Assembly (NCBI GenBank): GCA_035294325.1
Contig: DATGLE010000249.1
Location: 1 to 15,010 of the forward strand
DNA from: DATGLE01 sp035294325
GTDB taxonomy: Bacteria; Chloroflexota; Ktedonobacteria; Ktedonobacterales; Ktedonobacteraceae
DNA length: 15,010 nucleotides
Direction of reading: 5' to 3'
Below, piece after piece: positions 1 through 6,247 of the stretch (position 1 is its first letter; each line of letters begins with the position of its first letter). The notes beneath the pieces were generated by a model. It saw only the letters and a program-made list of their open reading frames with translations, was not told the DNA's origin and searched no databases. A program made the translations under genes and the position numbers.

Positions 1-2452
1 TCAATTGCACCCGCCCGCCCCCGGCACAGCTTACGAATGTTCCGCACAGAACCAGCAGCATCAACAGGGCCAGTGCCCTTTGCGTTGGCCTGCGCCGGGG
101 CCACCAGTTCCAGCGTCCCAGCAGCACCACCATGCCTGGTATCAGCAGCCCACGCACGATAAACGTATCCAGCAGCACACCAACCGCCACACACACGCCA
201 AGCTGGTAGAGGATGGTCAGCGGCAGCGTGGTAAGCACGAGGAAGGTTCCGGCCAGGATCAGGCCAGCGGACGTAATCACGCTCCCCGTCCGCGAGACGG
301 CAGAGGCTACCCCAACCTCCAGGCCATGCAGTTCCACCTCCTCACGCACGCGTGACATCAGGAAGATGGTGTAGTCGGCGCCCAGCGCGACGAGAAAGAC
401 GAACGTGTAGAGCGGGATCGCATAGTTGAAACCGTCCTGTCCCTGGACACGCTGAAAGAAGAACGAGCATATCCCGATGGCCGCCAGGAAGTTGAGCGTG
501 ACGGCTCCCAGCAGGTAAACCGGCGCCACCAGGCTGCGCAACAGTAGTGCCAGTACCAGCCCGACCAGCACCAGCACAGCCGGCACAATCAGTAGCGTGT
601 CCCTCTGATTGTAGGCAAGCTGGTCGGAGAGCTGCGCCGTCTGTCCGGCAATATGGAAGGACGCACTCGTCGCCGCCCCGGCTCCAAGACCGTTCGCGGC
701 CAGCGCCCTGTTTATTGTGTCGCGCAGCAGCGGAATGCGCTGGATGGCAGGCAAAGAATAGGGATCGTCCTTGAAGATGATGGAGATCTGCACCGTCGTC
801 TCATCGGGCGCGACAAAGCTGGTGCTGGCGGCATAGGCGCCAATAGTAGTGAAAGAGCCGGGAGTATGCGGTGTGCATGGCGAACTGCTGCACACGGACA
901 GTCCTTGACCATTGCGAATAGCAGAGCGCAGGGAAGCAGGCAAAGCGGCAATATTCGCCTGGAGTGTGGCGGGATCAACAGCGGGCGCGCTCCCATTGGG
1001 GCGCGTTGGCCCCCTGACCGTGGCGACGCCGGGTGCCTTTTGCAGCGTGGCCGTGATTGCGTCAAGCTGAACGAGGTGCTGATAAGCGTCGGACGCTGCG
1101 CCGTGGAAGTGGATCAGCACTGTCGTGGGAGCGAGCGTCCCCGCCGGGAAGTGCTGCTGCAAGAGCGCGTAACCGCGGCTTGAGTCCGTCGGGACGCGGA
1201 AGGCCGTCAGGAAATTAAAGCTGGGTTCGGAGCCGATATTGCCCAGCGCCAGGACGGCAAGCAGCAGCGCGCTGAATGCTACAGCCGCGATGCGATGCCT
1301 CACCGTCCACTGTCCCAGCCGTCCCCAGAAGCCACGCACGGACGCTGTTTCCGTCTCCTGCTGCGGCTGGTAGCGCGGCACAAACGGCCAGTAAGCGGCG
1401 CGTCCCAGCCAGGTAATCAGCGCGGGCACCAGCGTAAGCCCGGCCAGCAGCATCACGACGATAGCGATAGCGAGCACCGGGCCGAGCGAGGAATAGAGGC
1501 CAAGCGCGGCAAAGAGCAGCGTTAGCAGGGAGAGAATTACCGTCATCGCGCTCGACGTAATCGCCTCGCCGACTGCTCGCATGGTCTTACGCATGGCCTG
1601 ATGTTTGTCCTGTGTGCGCGCCAGTTCCTCACGAAAACGCGAAGCGATGAAGATACTATAGTCGGTTCCGGCACCAAAGAGCAGCACCGTCGCGATCTGG
1701 CTCGACATCGAACTGACCGGGAAGAGGCCGGCCCTCGCTCCAAAGCCGAGCAGAGCATTGACCACCTGCATAGCTACCCCCACGCCAAACAACGGGAGCA
1801 AGGCGAGAATGGGTGAGCGATAAAGCACGATCAATAGCACAAAAACCAGGCCAATTGTTACCAGCAATAATCTCACATCGACTGAACCAAAGACAGCGGT
1901 TGCATCGCTGAGGATGCCTGCCGGGCCGGTAAGATGCGCCTGTAACGAACTGCCTGCTGTAACGCCTTGCAGGTAGTGGCGGATAGTTGTTACACTCCTC
2001 AGGGTTGCCGGATCGCTGGCGGAGCTGTTCAGCGTTGCGATCATCGTCATGGTCGTGCCATCGAGCGAGACGAGCTGCGTCGTTGCCTGCGGCACGGTAA
2101 ACGCGGAGACAACGATAGCCACCGGCACTGCTTTCTGTTGAGCAGCCAGCCAATCGTTTATCTGCCTGATGCGGATACGATCATCCACGTTCAGGCCAGC
2201 CGGATCATAGAAGACCAGCAGCGCTGGCGTGCCACGGTTGGACGGGAACTCGCGCAGCAGGAGGTTTTGCGCTACCTGTGAGTCCGCATTGGATGGTATG
2301 CGCTGCTGAATAGAGTTATCATACAGGCTGGCAAGCTCAGGCGCTATGGCGGTTAACGCTCCGGTGGCAAGAAGCCAGAGCACGATAACGACGAACTTGC
2401 CTCGCCGCGACGAGGAAAAGTCTGTTATTGTATGTAGTAGCGATGTAATCAT
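1..2452 (-). CDS. MMPL/RND-family membrane exporter (3' end beyond window)
   Basis: The reading frame is open from an ATG at 2452 to the window edge (817 codons) without a stop, so the C-terminus is missing. GAGGAG at 2461-2466 is the ribosome site. The layout is that of an MMPL transporter with two halves: TM1 (about residues 20-37), a large extracytoplasmic loop (38-190), a TM bundle with GTDYS at 262-266 followed by SRFREEL, a second half starting with TM7 (about 388-405), another large loop (406-617), and a bundle with GADYT at 691-695 followed by SRVREE. The paired D-Y in TM4 and TM10 are the expected proton-relay positions of the family. MMPL proteins export lipids or other hydrophobic compounds; the substrate cannot be read here. 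It is the last gene visible in a minus-strand operon, 22 bp after the cytochrome-like gene. Odd: beyond the usual end (WNWWPRRR, about 781-788) comes another hydrophobic stretch with FVSCAGG. Confidence 0.93.
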   Translation of the reverse strand, partial: MITSLLHTITDFSSSRRGKFVVIVLWLLATGALTAIAPELASLYDNSIQQRIPSNADSQVAQNLLLREFPSNRGTPALLVFYDPAGLNVDDRIRIRQINDWLAAQQKAVPVAIVVSAFTVPQATTQLVSLDGTTMTMIATLNSSASDPATLRSVTTIRHYLQGVTAGSSLQAHLTGPAGILSDATAVFGSVDVRLLLVTIGLVFVLLIVLYRSPILALLPLFGVGVAMQVVNALLGFGARAGLFPVSSMSSQIATVLLFGAGTDYSIFIASRFREELARTQDKHQAMRKTMRAVGEAITSSAMTVILSLLTLLFAALGLYSSLGPVLAIAIVVMLLAGLTLVPALITWLGRAAYWPFVPRYQPQQETETASVRGFWGRLGQWTVRHRIAAVAFSALLLAVLALGNIGSEPSFNFLTAFRVPTDSSRGYALLQQHFPAGTLAPTTVLIHFHGAASDAYQHLVQLDAITATLQKAPGVATVRGPTRPNGSAPAVDPATLQANIAALPASLRSAIRNGQGLSVCSSSPCTPHTPGSFTTIGAYAASTSFVAPDETTVQISIIFKDDPYSLPAIQRIPLLRDTINRALAANGLGAGAATSASFHIAGQTAQLSDQLAYNQRDTLLIVPAVLVLVGLVLALLLRSLVAPVYLLGAVTLNFLAAIGICSFFFQRVQGQDGFNYAIPLYTFVFLVALGADYTIFLMSRVREEVELHGLEVGVASAVSRTGSVITSAGLILAGTFLVLTTLPLTILYQLGVCVAVGVLLDTFIVRGLLIPGMVVLLGRWNWWPRRRPTQRALALLMLLVLCGTFVSCAGGGRVQL

Positions 2453-2474
2453 CAATCCCGCTCCTCAACAGTCA

Positions 2475-2900
2475 TTATATGTGCAGCAACATCTGGAACG
2501 TGCCGCTATTGAGCGCGACGTGGCCGAGCACGAAGGCTGCAATCCCAATCATGATCCAGAAGTGCCAGCGTCGCAGGGTCCGGCGCGTGGACAACTTCGG
2601 CCAGCTCAACTGGCGGCCCAGCCAGACCTGTCCAAAAATCAGCAGCATCGCCACCGTTGCCAGTTCCAGCCCGGCGGAATTGACCTTACCCGCGAGTCCG
2701 GCACTCATCGGAATCCAGAGATGCACGAGCAAGATACCTGCAATGCTATAGCCGATCCAGTAGTGCAGGCGCATGCGCTTCAGAAAGGGCTGCATAGGAC
2801 CGAGCAGGCCGCTACGCAGCAGGAAGGGATAGATGATGGTGGCGACAAGCAGCACCATCATGATCCAGCCGGTTGCGCTGGTGATCTCATAAGCCAGCAT
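2475..2900 (-). CDS. small four-helix membrane protein, probable b-type (di-heme) cytochrome
   Basis: 141 residues with four predicted membrane helices (about 8-28, 44-64, 75-95, 111-131). Helix 2 carries H46 and H60; helix 4 carries H113 and H127. Both pairs are 14 residues apart, which puts two His on the same face of each helix, as in b-type cytochromes where two helices hold two stacked hemes. I do not recognise an exact family; ferric-reductase-like and DUF4405-like four-helix proteins are the closest in layout. The likely role is moving electrons across or within the membrane, by inference from the histidines only. AAGGAG, overlapping the end of the upstream gene's stop region, precedes the ATG. 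It lies 16 bp after the anchored-protein gene and 22 bp before the exporter gene, so the three are probably co-transcribed. No partner dehydrogenase or reductase is adjacent. Confidence 0.75.
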   Translation of the reverse strand: MLAYEITSATGWIMMVLLVATIIYPFLLRSGLLGPMQPFLKRMRLHYWIGYSIAGILLVHLWIPMSAGLAGKVNSAGLELATVAMLLIFGQVWLGRQLSWPKLSTRRTLRRWHFWIMIGIAAFVLGHVALNSGTFQMLLHI

Positions 2901-2916
2901 ATTGCTCTGCTCCTTA

Positions 2917-3390
2917 TCAGTGGATGTTCATAAAGCCGGTCAAAATGATGACCTGGTTGGCCTTAAATACTCCACCGGCCTCAACCTGCCCACTTACTTG
3001 AATTACGGCCCCCTGGTGAACATCCTGATTGCTGCCCATGACCACCGGAGCTTTATTCGGATCCCATTGAATACGTATTGTTTGCTGCGTTCGGGAATAT
3101 GATCCATCCCTGTTGGGCTGTAAGAGGACGCCCTGGATAATGTTCTGCTCCGATACCGCCTGCACGATCACAGCGATCATGACGTGTGCGCCTGGAGCAG
3201 ATGCGGCAAGCTGCGCGGGCGACTCCGGCGCAGCTCCTCCTCCCATTCCTGCCGTCGCAATGCTGCGCGACACATAGATGGGGATGAAGACCGCAGCTGC
3301 GAGTCCCAGGATCAGCAGTCCAAACAGGAGCGGGCGAGCAAATTTTCCTGTTGTCTTTGTCTGTTTTTTTGTCTTCTGTTGCGTTTTCAT
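2917..3390 (-). CDS. membrane-anchored small protein, possibly OB-fold
   Basis: 157 residues from the ATG at 3390. AGGTG lies six bases before it, which favours this start over the in-frame GTG at 3399 or ATG at 3396. The order is a basic N-terminus rich in Lys/Thr/Gln (1-17), one hydrophobic segment (about 18-40), a Gly/Ala/Pro/Ser linker (45-65), then a beta-rich extracytoplasmic domain ending in VIQVSGQV, FKANQVIIL and TGFMNIH. The closing strands resemble a small OB-type barrel of the kind seen in periplasmic accessory proteins, but no diagnostic motif is visible, so this is a weak structural guess. As first gene of the exporter operon, directly before a heme-histidine membrane protein, it could be an accessory or assembly factor. 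A sigma70-type promoter lies about 110 bp upstream. Function unknown. Confidence 0.8.
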   Translation of the reverse strand: MKTQQKTKKQTKTTGKFARPLLFGLLILGLAAAVFIPIYVSRSIATAGMGGGAAPESPAQLAASAPGAHVMIAVIVQAVSEQNIIQGVLLQPNRDGSYSRTQQTIRIQWDPNKAPVVMGSNQDVHQGAVIQVSGQVEAGGVFKANQVIILTGFMNIH

Positions 3391-3478
3391 TATCATCACC
3401 TGTTTCTAAGAATATGGCGGTTTTCCGGCTTCCTTGCCTGCTCGCGCCTGCTGTGCCCGGTGCGACCTGCTATAAAAA

Positions 3479-3490
3479 GTCAGCACTGAC
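3479..3490 (-). promoter_or_regulatory. candidate repressor site, GTCAG-CA-CTGAC
   Basis: A perfect 5-bp inverted repeat with a two-base centre, just downstream of the -10 box of the exporter operon promoter on the minus strand. A related imperfect repeat sits at the same place relative to the padR-like promoter (4150-4168). A PadR operator is the natural guess. Confidence 0.4.
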
Positions 3491-3500
3491 TATAGAATAG

Positions 3501-3529
3501 ACTATACCATAGCCTCAGAAAAAACGCAA
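3501..3529 (-). promoter_or_regulatory. sigma70-type promoter of the exporter operon
   Basis: Read on the minus strand: -35 TTGCGT (3524-3529), a 17-base spacer and -10 TATAGT (3501-3506). Transcription would start near 3494 and give a leader of about 100 bases before the anchored-protein gene. A second TATAGT on the same strand lies at 3489-3494. Confidence 0.55.
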
Positions 3530-3560
3530 CCCTTGTGAAGAGATTGTGGCGTAAGCAGTG

Positions 3561-4133
3561 CTAATCCGTCTCGGCGACGCGCCGGTGACTGTGAGATTTG
3601 CCGGCGTCTTCGAGGCTGAAGAGGTACGTCACGGAGCGATCAATCCAGGCAAGCTCGGCATCGATGAGACTCAGCAGGTGATCGCTGGCAATCTGCACCA
3701 TCGGCCCGCCATCCTCCATTGCGTCCAGTTCCGCCGCGACTTTTGCACGACGCTCGGCTACGATCTGGCGGCGCCTGATGAGCAAGGCGATAGCCTCGGA
3801 TGGCGCGGCTTGCGCCAGGAAGATGATCGCTGTCTCCACACCTGTATGTACAGGCTCATAGGTTAACAGAACCTCGCGCAGCAGTTCGTCGAAACGTTCC
3901 CGCCCCTGATCGGTGATTTCATAGATGAGCCGTTCGCCTCGCGCGCCGCGCGTGCCCGGCTCGACCTGTACGCGCAGGTAGCCATCTTTCGCCAGCCGAT
4001 CCAGCAAGTAATAAAGATTGGCCTTTTTCAGATCGCTATACAGTTCTCCGTGCGCCTGGATGACCTGATGCAGTTCATAGCCATATTTTGGCCTGCGGCG
4101 CAGGAGGCCAAGTAATAAGAGGATTTTATGCAT
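3561..4133 (-). CDS. PadR-family transcriptional regulator
   Basis: 190 residues from ATG 4133. An upstream in-frame TTG at 4160 would add nine residues, but the PadR fold begins at MHKILLLLGLL, and that TTG lies at or before the predicted transcription start. Residues 1-80 form the PadR winged helix: LLGLLRRRPKYGYELHQVI, then NLYYLLDRLAKDGYL for the recognition helix and the wing ending in ERLIYEITDQGRERF. Residues about 90-175 are helical and charged, matching the C-terminal dimerisation part of the larger PadR class. PadR proteins are usually repressors that release DNA on binding a small hydrophobic ligand, and they often sit beside efflux genes. Here the gene lies upstream of the MMPL operon on the same strand, and the two promoters share sequence, so control of that operon and of itself is likely by inference. 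Confidence 0.9.
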   Translation of the reverse strand: MHKILLLLGLLRRRPKYGYELHQVIQAHGELYSDLKKANLYYLLDRLAKDGYLRVQVEPGTRGARGERLIYEITDQGRERFDELLREVLLTYEPVHTGVETAIIFLAQAAPSEAIALLIRRRQIVAERRAKVAAELDAMEDGGPMVQIASDHLLSLIDAELAWIDRSVTYLFSLEDAGKSHSHRRVAETD

Positions 4134-4149
4134 AGTTCTCGCGATAAAA

Positions 4150-4168
4150 GTCAGTATCAACTACTGGC
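4150..4168 (-). promoter_or_regulatory. candidate repressor site over the padR-like gene's start of transcription
   Basis: GTCAGTA, five bases, then TACTGGC: an inverted repeat with one mismatch. It covers the expected start of transcription for the TATACT box at 4171-4176 and resembles the 3479-3490 site. Both are preceded on the plus strand by ATAAAA(A)GTCAG. Confidence 0.4.
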
Positions 4169-4170
4169 AT

Positions 4171-4200
4171 AGTATACCATCTCTTTCGAAAGAGATGCAA
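4171..4200 (-). promoter_or_regulatory. sigma70-type promoter of the PadR-family gene
   Basis: On the minus strand: -35 TTGCAT (4195-4200), an 18-base spacer and -10 TATACT (4171-4176). The spacer is almost entirely occupied by a perfect palindrome (4178-4197), so a dimeric regulator bound there would block RNA polymerase. The leader to the chosen ATG is about 30 bases. Confidence 0.6.
4178..4197. promoter_or_regulatory. 20-bp perfect palindrome, likely operator
   Basis: The half-site CATCTCTTTC is followed directly by its complement GAAAGAGATG, with no spacer and no mismatch. Placed between -35 and -10, it is a textbook repressor position. The exporter promoter lacks this palindrome, so it may be an autoregulation site or belong to another regulator. 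Confidence 0.6.
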
Positions 4201-4205
4201 TCTTA

Positions 4206-4234
4206 GCCATTGCGCGGCTCCGCCGCGCAATGGC
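4206..4234. repeat. short hairpin, 13-bp arms, 3-base loop
   Basis: Arms GCCATTGCGCGGC and GCCGCGCAATGGC match perfectly around TCC (GGA on the minus strand, closed by C-G). The same GCGCGGC-NNN-GCCGCGC core recurs at 12425-12441 and, with one wobble, at 5950-5966. No gene was found between 4201 and 4513; this hairpin, the next one and an AT-rich tract fill much of that gap. Confidence 0.75.
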
Positions 4235-4302
4235 TGGATAAGTTTTTGTTAAAAATGCATTTTTCGTATTTTTTATCAAAGAGTTATCCATAATACAAAA
4301 TG

Positions 4303-4365
4303 ATAGATATTGTATTGAGAAGCAAAATGCGCCCGGCGCATTTTGCTTCTCAATACAATATCTAT
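4303..4365. repeat. long perfect hairpin, 30-bp arms
   Basis: The left arm 4303-4332 and right arm 4336-4365 are exact complements around CCG. The outer part is AT-rich (ATAGATATTGTATTGAG) and the inner part is GCAAAATGCGC. The inner GCAAAATG(C/T)GC is shared with the hairpin at 12566-12614. No T-run follows on either strand, so a simple intrinsic terminator is not indicated. Confidence 0.85.
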
Positions 4366-4485
4366 AGATGTGCACCGAGGCGCTCACAAGAATTTGAAAG
4401 CCTTCTTCCAGAGTCCGGAGGGAGAGGTTTTTCGTAATACAGTGAGAAACTGCTTTTATTACCATATATCGCCTTGATGATGGAC

Positions 4486-4497
4486 TCTATCGATAGA
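4486..4497. promoter_or_regulatory. 12-bp palindrome next to the ribosome site
   Basis: TCTATCGATAGA is self-complementary and ends one base before AAGGAG of the YggT-like gene. It may be an operator or a leader structure that affects translation. No convincing promoter for this gene was found. Confidence 0.3.
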
Positions 4498-4513
4498 TAA
4501 GGAGAGATGCAGC

Positions 4514-5062
4514 ATGGTTAATCAACCATACGGCCCCGATCCGCGTTATCAGCGGGCGCAGGAGCCAACGGAACCGATGCCATATAGCGAACAGACGTAT
4601 GTCCGGGGGAGCGCCGACGGCGAGATCAACAGGCAGAGCGTTCACGAAAGCTATGTCGATCCGTCCGGCAGGCAGGTCGAGAGGCGCGAGGAGATCTACG
4701 AGGATCCCGAACTACGCCGCGCCAACGCGCGCTACTGGGTAGCGGCGCTGATCTGGTTCTTGCTTACGCTGCTCGAAATCGTTCTGGGGCTGCGCTTCCT
4801 CTTCAGGCTGCTGGCCGCGAATTCCTATAACGCTTTTGTCAGCGGGCTGTACTCGTTCAGCTACATCTTCATCGCCCCGTTTGTTGGCATCTTCGGCAAC
4901 CCTGGCCTGAAGGCGCACGTCTTTGAGGTCTCGACGCTGATCGCTATGATAATCTATGCCCTGATCGCCTGGGCGCTGGTCGCGCTGAGTCGGATTGTCT
5001 TTGCCCCGCCGCTGACGGCCCGCAGCAGCTTTACCATGCGTCGTCAGCGCCGCCAGCCGTAA
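4514..5062 (+). CDS. YggT-family membrane protein
   Basis: 182 residues. The ATG at 4514 is preceded by AAGGAG (4499-4504) at nine bases. Residues 1-70 are hydrophilic and rich in Tyr, Gln, Glu and Arg (cytoplasmic extension), followed by TM1 (about 73-100, ending in LGLRFLFRLLAAN), a short hydrophobic element (106-127, IFIAPFVGIFG) and TM3 (138-163), and a basic tail. The LRFLFRLL...P(F)..IF pattern is that of the YggT repeat, here single and with a long N-terminal tail. YggT proteins are small membrane proteins linked to cell division or osmotic tolerance in other bacteria; the exact role here is unknown. It stands alone between a hairpin-rich gap and a two-way terminator, convergent with the Rieske gene. 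Confidence 0.85.
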   Translation: MVNQPYGPDPRYQRAQEPTEPMPYSEQTYVRGSADGEINRQSVHESYVDPSGRQVERREEIYEDPELRRANARYWVAALIWFLLTLLEIVLGLRFLFRLLAANSYNAFVSGLYSFSYIFIAPFVGIFGNPGLKAHVFEVSTLIAMIIYALIAWALVALSRIVFAPPLTARSSFTMRRQRRQP

Positions 5063-5107
5063 TAGCTGGAACGCCCCTTTCGCGCGGCCCTGGCGCGCAA
5101 GAAATAG

Positions 5108-5154
5108 TATGGGGTATGGAGGGGGTGTGCGAAACGCCTCCTCCATACCCCGTA
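5108..5154. terminator. two-way terminator between convergent genes
   Basis: Arms of 18 bases (5108-5125 and 5137-5154) pair with two wobble positions around an 11-base loop; the core is GGGGTATGGAGG with CCTCCATACCCC. It lies 45 bp after the YggT-like gene and 58 bp after the Rieske gene (opposite strand). There is no long T-run, so the mechanism is inferred from position. Confidence 0.6.
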
Positions 5155-5212
5155 ACACATATCCGGCGCGTGCCGCCGGCGTAAGCAAGGGATGGAGTGA
5201 GAACGTGCAGCG

Positions 5213-5791
5213 TTATGCCATTGTGATCGTTCCGTTCGAGTTGACGACAATTTTTATCGGCGCCAGGGGTGTTGACGCCGGTCCCTGCACTACGGCCCCG
5301 TTTTGCGCGGGATTGAAGACCGAACCGTGGCAGGGGCATTCCAGCATGTGGCTCTGCGAGTTATAAGCAACCGCGCATTGCTCATGCGTGCATGTCGAGT
5401 TGTAGGCGACAAAACGCTGATCGGGCAGATGGATCAGCACGCCGGGATTGCTCTGATTGGCAAGCGGGAAGGTGCGAGCGCTATTCACCGGCACCTGCGC
5501 GACCTTTGCCAGAACATCGCTGCCCTGCATCGCTGCCTGTGTAGGCGCTGCCGTCTGTTCGGGCGTCGCCTGCTGTGTGGCAACCTGCATTCCCTGTGAA
5601 GTCGTTGCCGTGCCGCCGCCCGTCGCCGAGTTGCTCCCTCCTCCCAGATCCAGAGGCCCCAGAGAGCAGCCGCTCAAAGTAGCCGTGGCCGCTGCCCCGC
5701 CGGCTCCCATGAGCGCGAGGAGGCGACGCCGCGATATTTGCTGCTTGCTCTGGCACCAGACTGCAAAGAGATCTTTGCTCAACATAGGCAT
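5213..5791 (-). CDS. Rieske [2Fe-2S] protein, Tat-exported lipoprotein
   Basis: 192 residues from ATG 5791, preceded by AAAGGGAAG; an in-frame ATG at 5824 has no ribosome site. The N-terminus has a twin-arginine signal (ISRRRLLALMG, about 19-29) running into a lipobox-like LSGC with Cys at 42, so the protein is probably folded in the cytoplasm, exported by Tat and lipid-anchored outside. A low-complexity Gly/Ser/Thr/Gln/Ala linker (43-90) leads to the Rieske domain (about 92-192). Box I is CTHEQC (C134, H136, C139) and box II is CPCHGS (C152, C154, H155). C134, H136, C152 and H155 are the cluster ligands; C139 and C154 can form the disulfide typical of higher-potential Rieske proteins. Box I has Gln where Gly is usual. 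It is a stand-alone gene: no cytochrome bc partner is adjacent, although a His-rich small cytochrome-like gene lies 2.3 kb away. Confidence 0.92.
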   Translation of the reverse strand: MPMLSKDLFAVWCQSKQQISRRRLLALMGAGGAAATATLSGCSLGPLDLGGGSNSATGGGTATTSQGMQVATQQATPEQTAAPTQAAMQGSDVLAKVAQVPVNSARTFPLANQSNPGVLIHLPDQRFVAYNSTCTHEQCAVAYNSQSHMLECPCHGSVFNPAQNGAVVQGPASTPLAPIKIVVNSNGTITMA

Positions 5792-5972
5792 TGCTTCCCT
5801 TTCTTCACAGATTTTTCCGTTCATACTGGTGCTACACGATGGGGGCCAGCGCTATTTACGGGGTGGGACTTTTTAGAAGGTATCTGCTTCTCAGCATCCT
5901 TACCTGCTCTCGTCAGGCGCTCGCGCTGGTGCCCTCTCTTAGGGGGTCCGCGTGGCGAAGCCGCGCTGTGAG

Positions 5973-6031
5973 TATATTATTGTGTTGCGGGAAAGTGCGC
6001 TCCGCGCACTTTCCCGCAACACAATAATATA
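5973..6031. repeat. long perfect hairpin, 28-bp arms, 3-base loop
   Basis: The arms 5973-6000 and 6004-6031 are exact complements around TCC (GGA on the minus strand, closed by C-G). The outer part is AT-rich and the inner part ends in GTGCGC/GCGCAC. It has the same design as the hairpins at 12450 and 12566, but different arm sequence. Confidence 0.85.
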
Positions 6032-6034
6032 AAG

Positions 6035-6056
6035 GCGAGCGCCGCAGGCGTGAGGT
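6035..6056 (+). repeat. 22-bp repeat, copy 1
   Basis: It begins GCGAGCGCCGCAGG and ends GCGTGAGGT. An identical copy on the same strand lies at 12622-12643, in both cases just right of a long hairpin. It holds its own mini-stem CGCC-GCA-GGCG. Looser similarity continues for about 12 bases (GTGAGGT, then GAGC and GGAC). Confidence 0.85.
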
Positions 6057-6182
6057 ATGAGCGGACTTGCTTGCTGCGCGAGGCACGTCCCTACTAGACA
6101 ATAAGAAGCACATCAGGTATAGTCAGTCTACTGATCCATCAATGATAATAGTAGGAAGCCAACCGTATTCTATTAAAATAGC

Positions 6183-6191
6183 TGTTACAAT
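6183..6191 (+). promoter_or_regulatory. possible extended -10 promoter of the PTS regulator
   Basis: TGTTACAAT fits an extended -10 (TG-N-TACAAT). No good -35 lies 17 bases upstream. Transcription would start near 6198, 50 bases before the GTG start. The region 6130-6195 is AT-rich compared with its surroundings. Confidence 0.35.
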
Positions 6192-6247
6192 CGATGCAGG
6201 GAGAGATCTTTCACCTTGCTCGATGGATGAGTGTAAGGAGTCGTTGC

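Larger units (their letters stand above)
5902..6056. repeat. MITE-like palindromic element, about 155 bp
   Basis: The ends are imperfect inverted repeats: the left reads ACCT...GGCGCTCGC (5902-5924) and the complement of the right end reads ACCT...GGCGCTCGC (6035-6056), with a differing middle. Inside are a small hairpin (5950-5966, GCGTGGC-GAA-GCCGCGC, one wobble) and the long hairpin 5973-6031. No coding potential is evident. It fills the gap between the Rieske gene and the PTS regulator; no other gene was found between 5792 and 6247. Confidence 0.5.

Noticed and set aside
2346..2933. Plus-strand frame opposite the cytochrome-like gene
   Set aside because: It covers two minus-strand genes with good ribosome sites, and its composition is that of an antisense frame.
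4284..4292. TTATCCATA resembling a DnaA box
   Set aside because: A single imperfect site with no cluster and no replication gene nearby.
4157..4465. 102-codon open frame on the minus strand in the 4.2-4.5 kb gap
   Set aside because: It runs through the long palindrome, the PadR promoter and the AT-rich tract, and has no ribosome site or recognisable fold.
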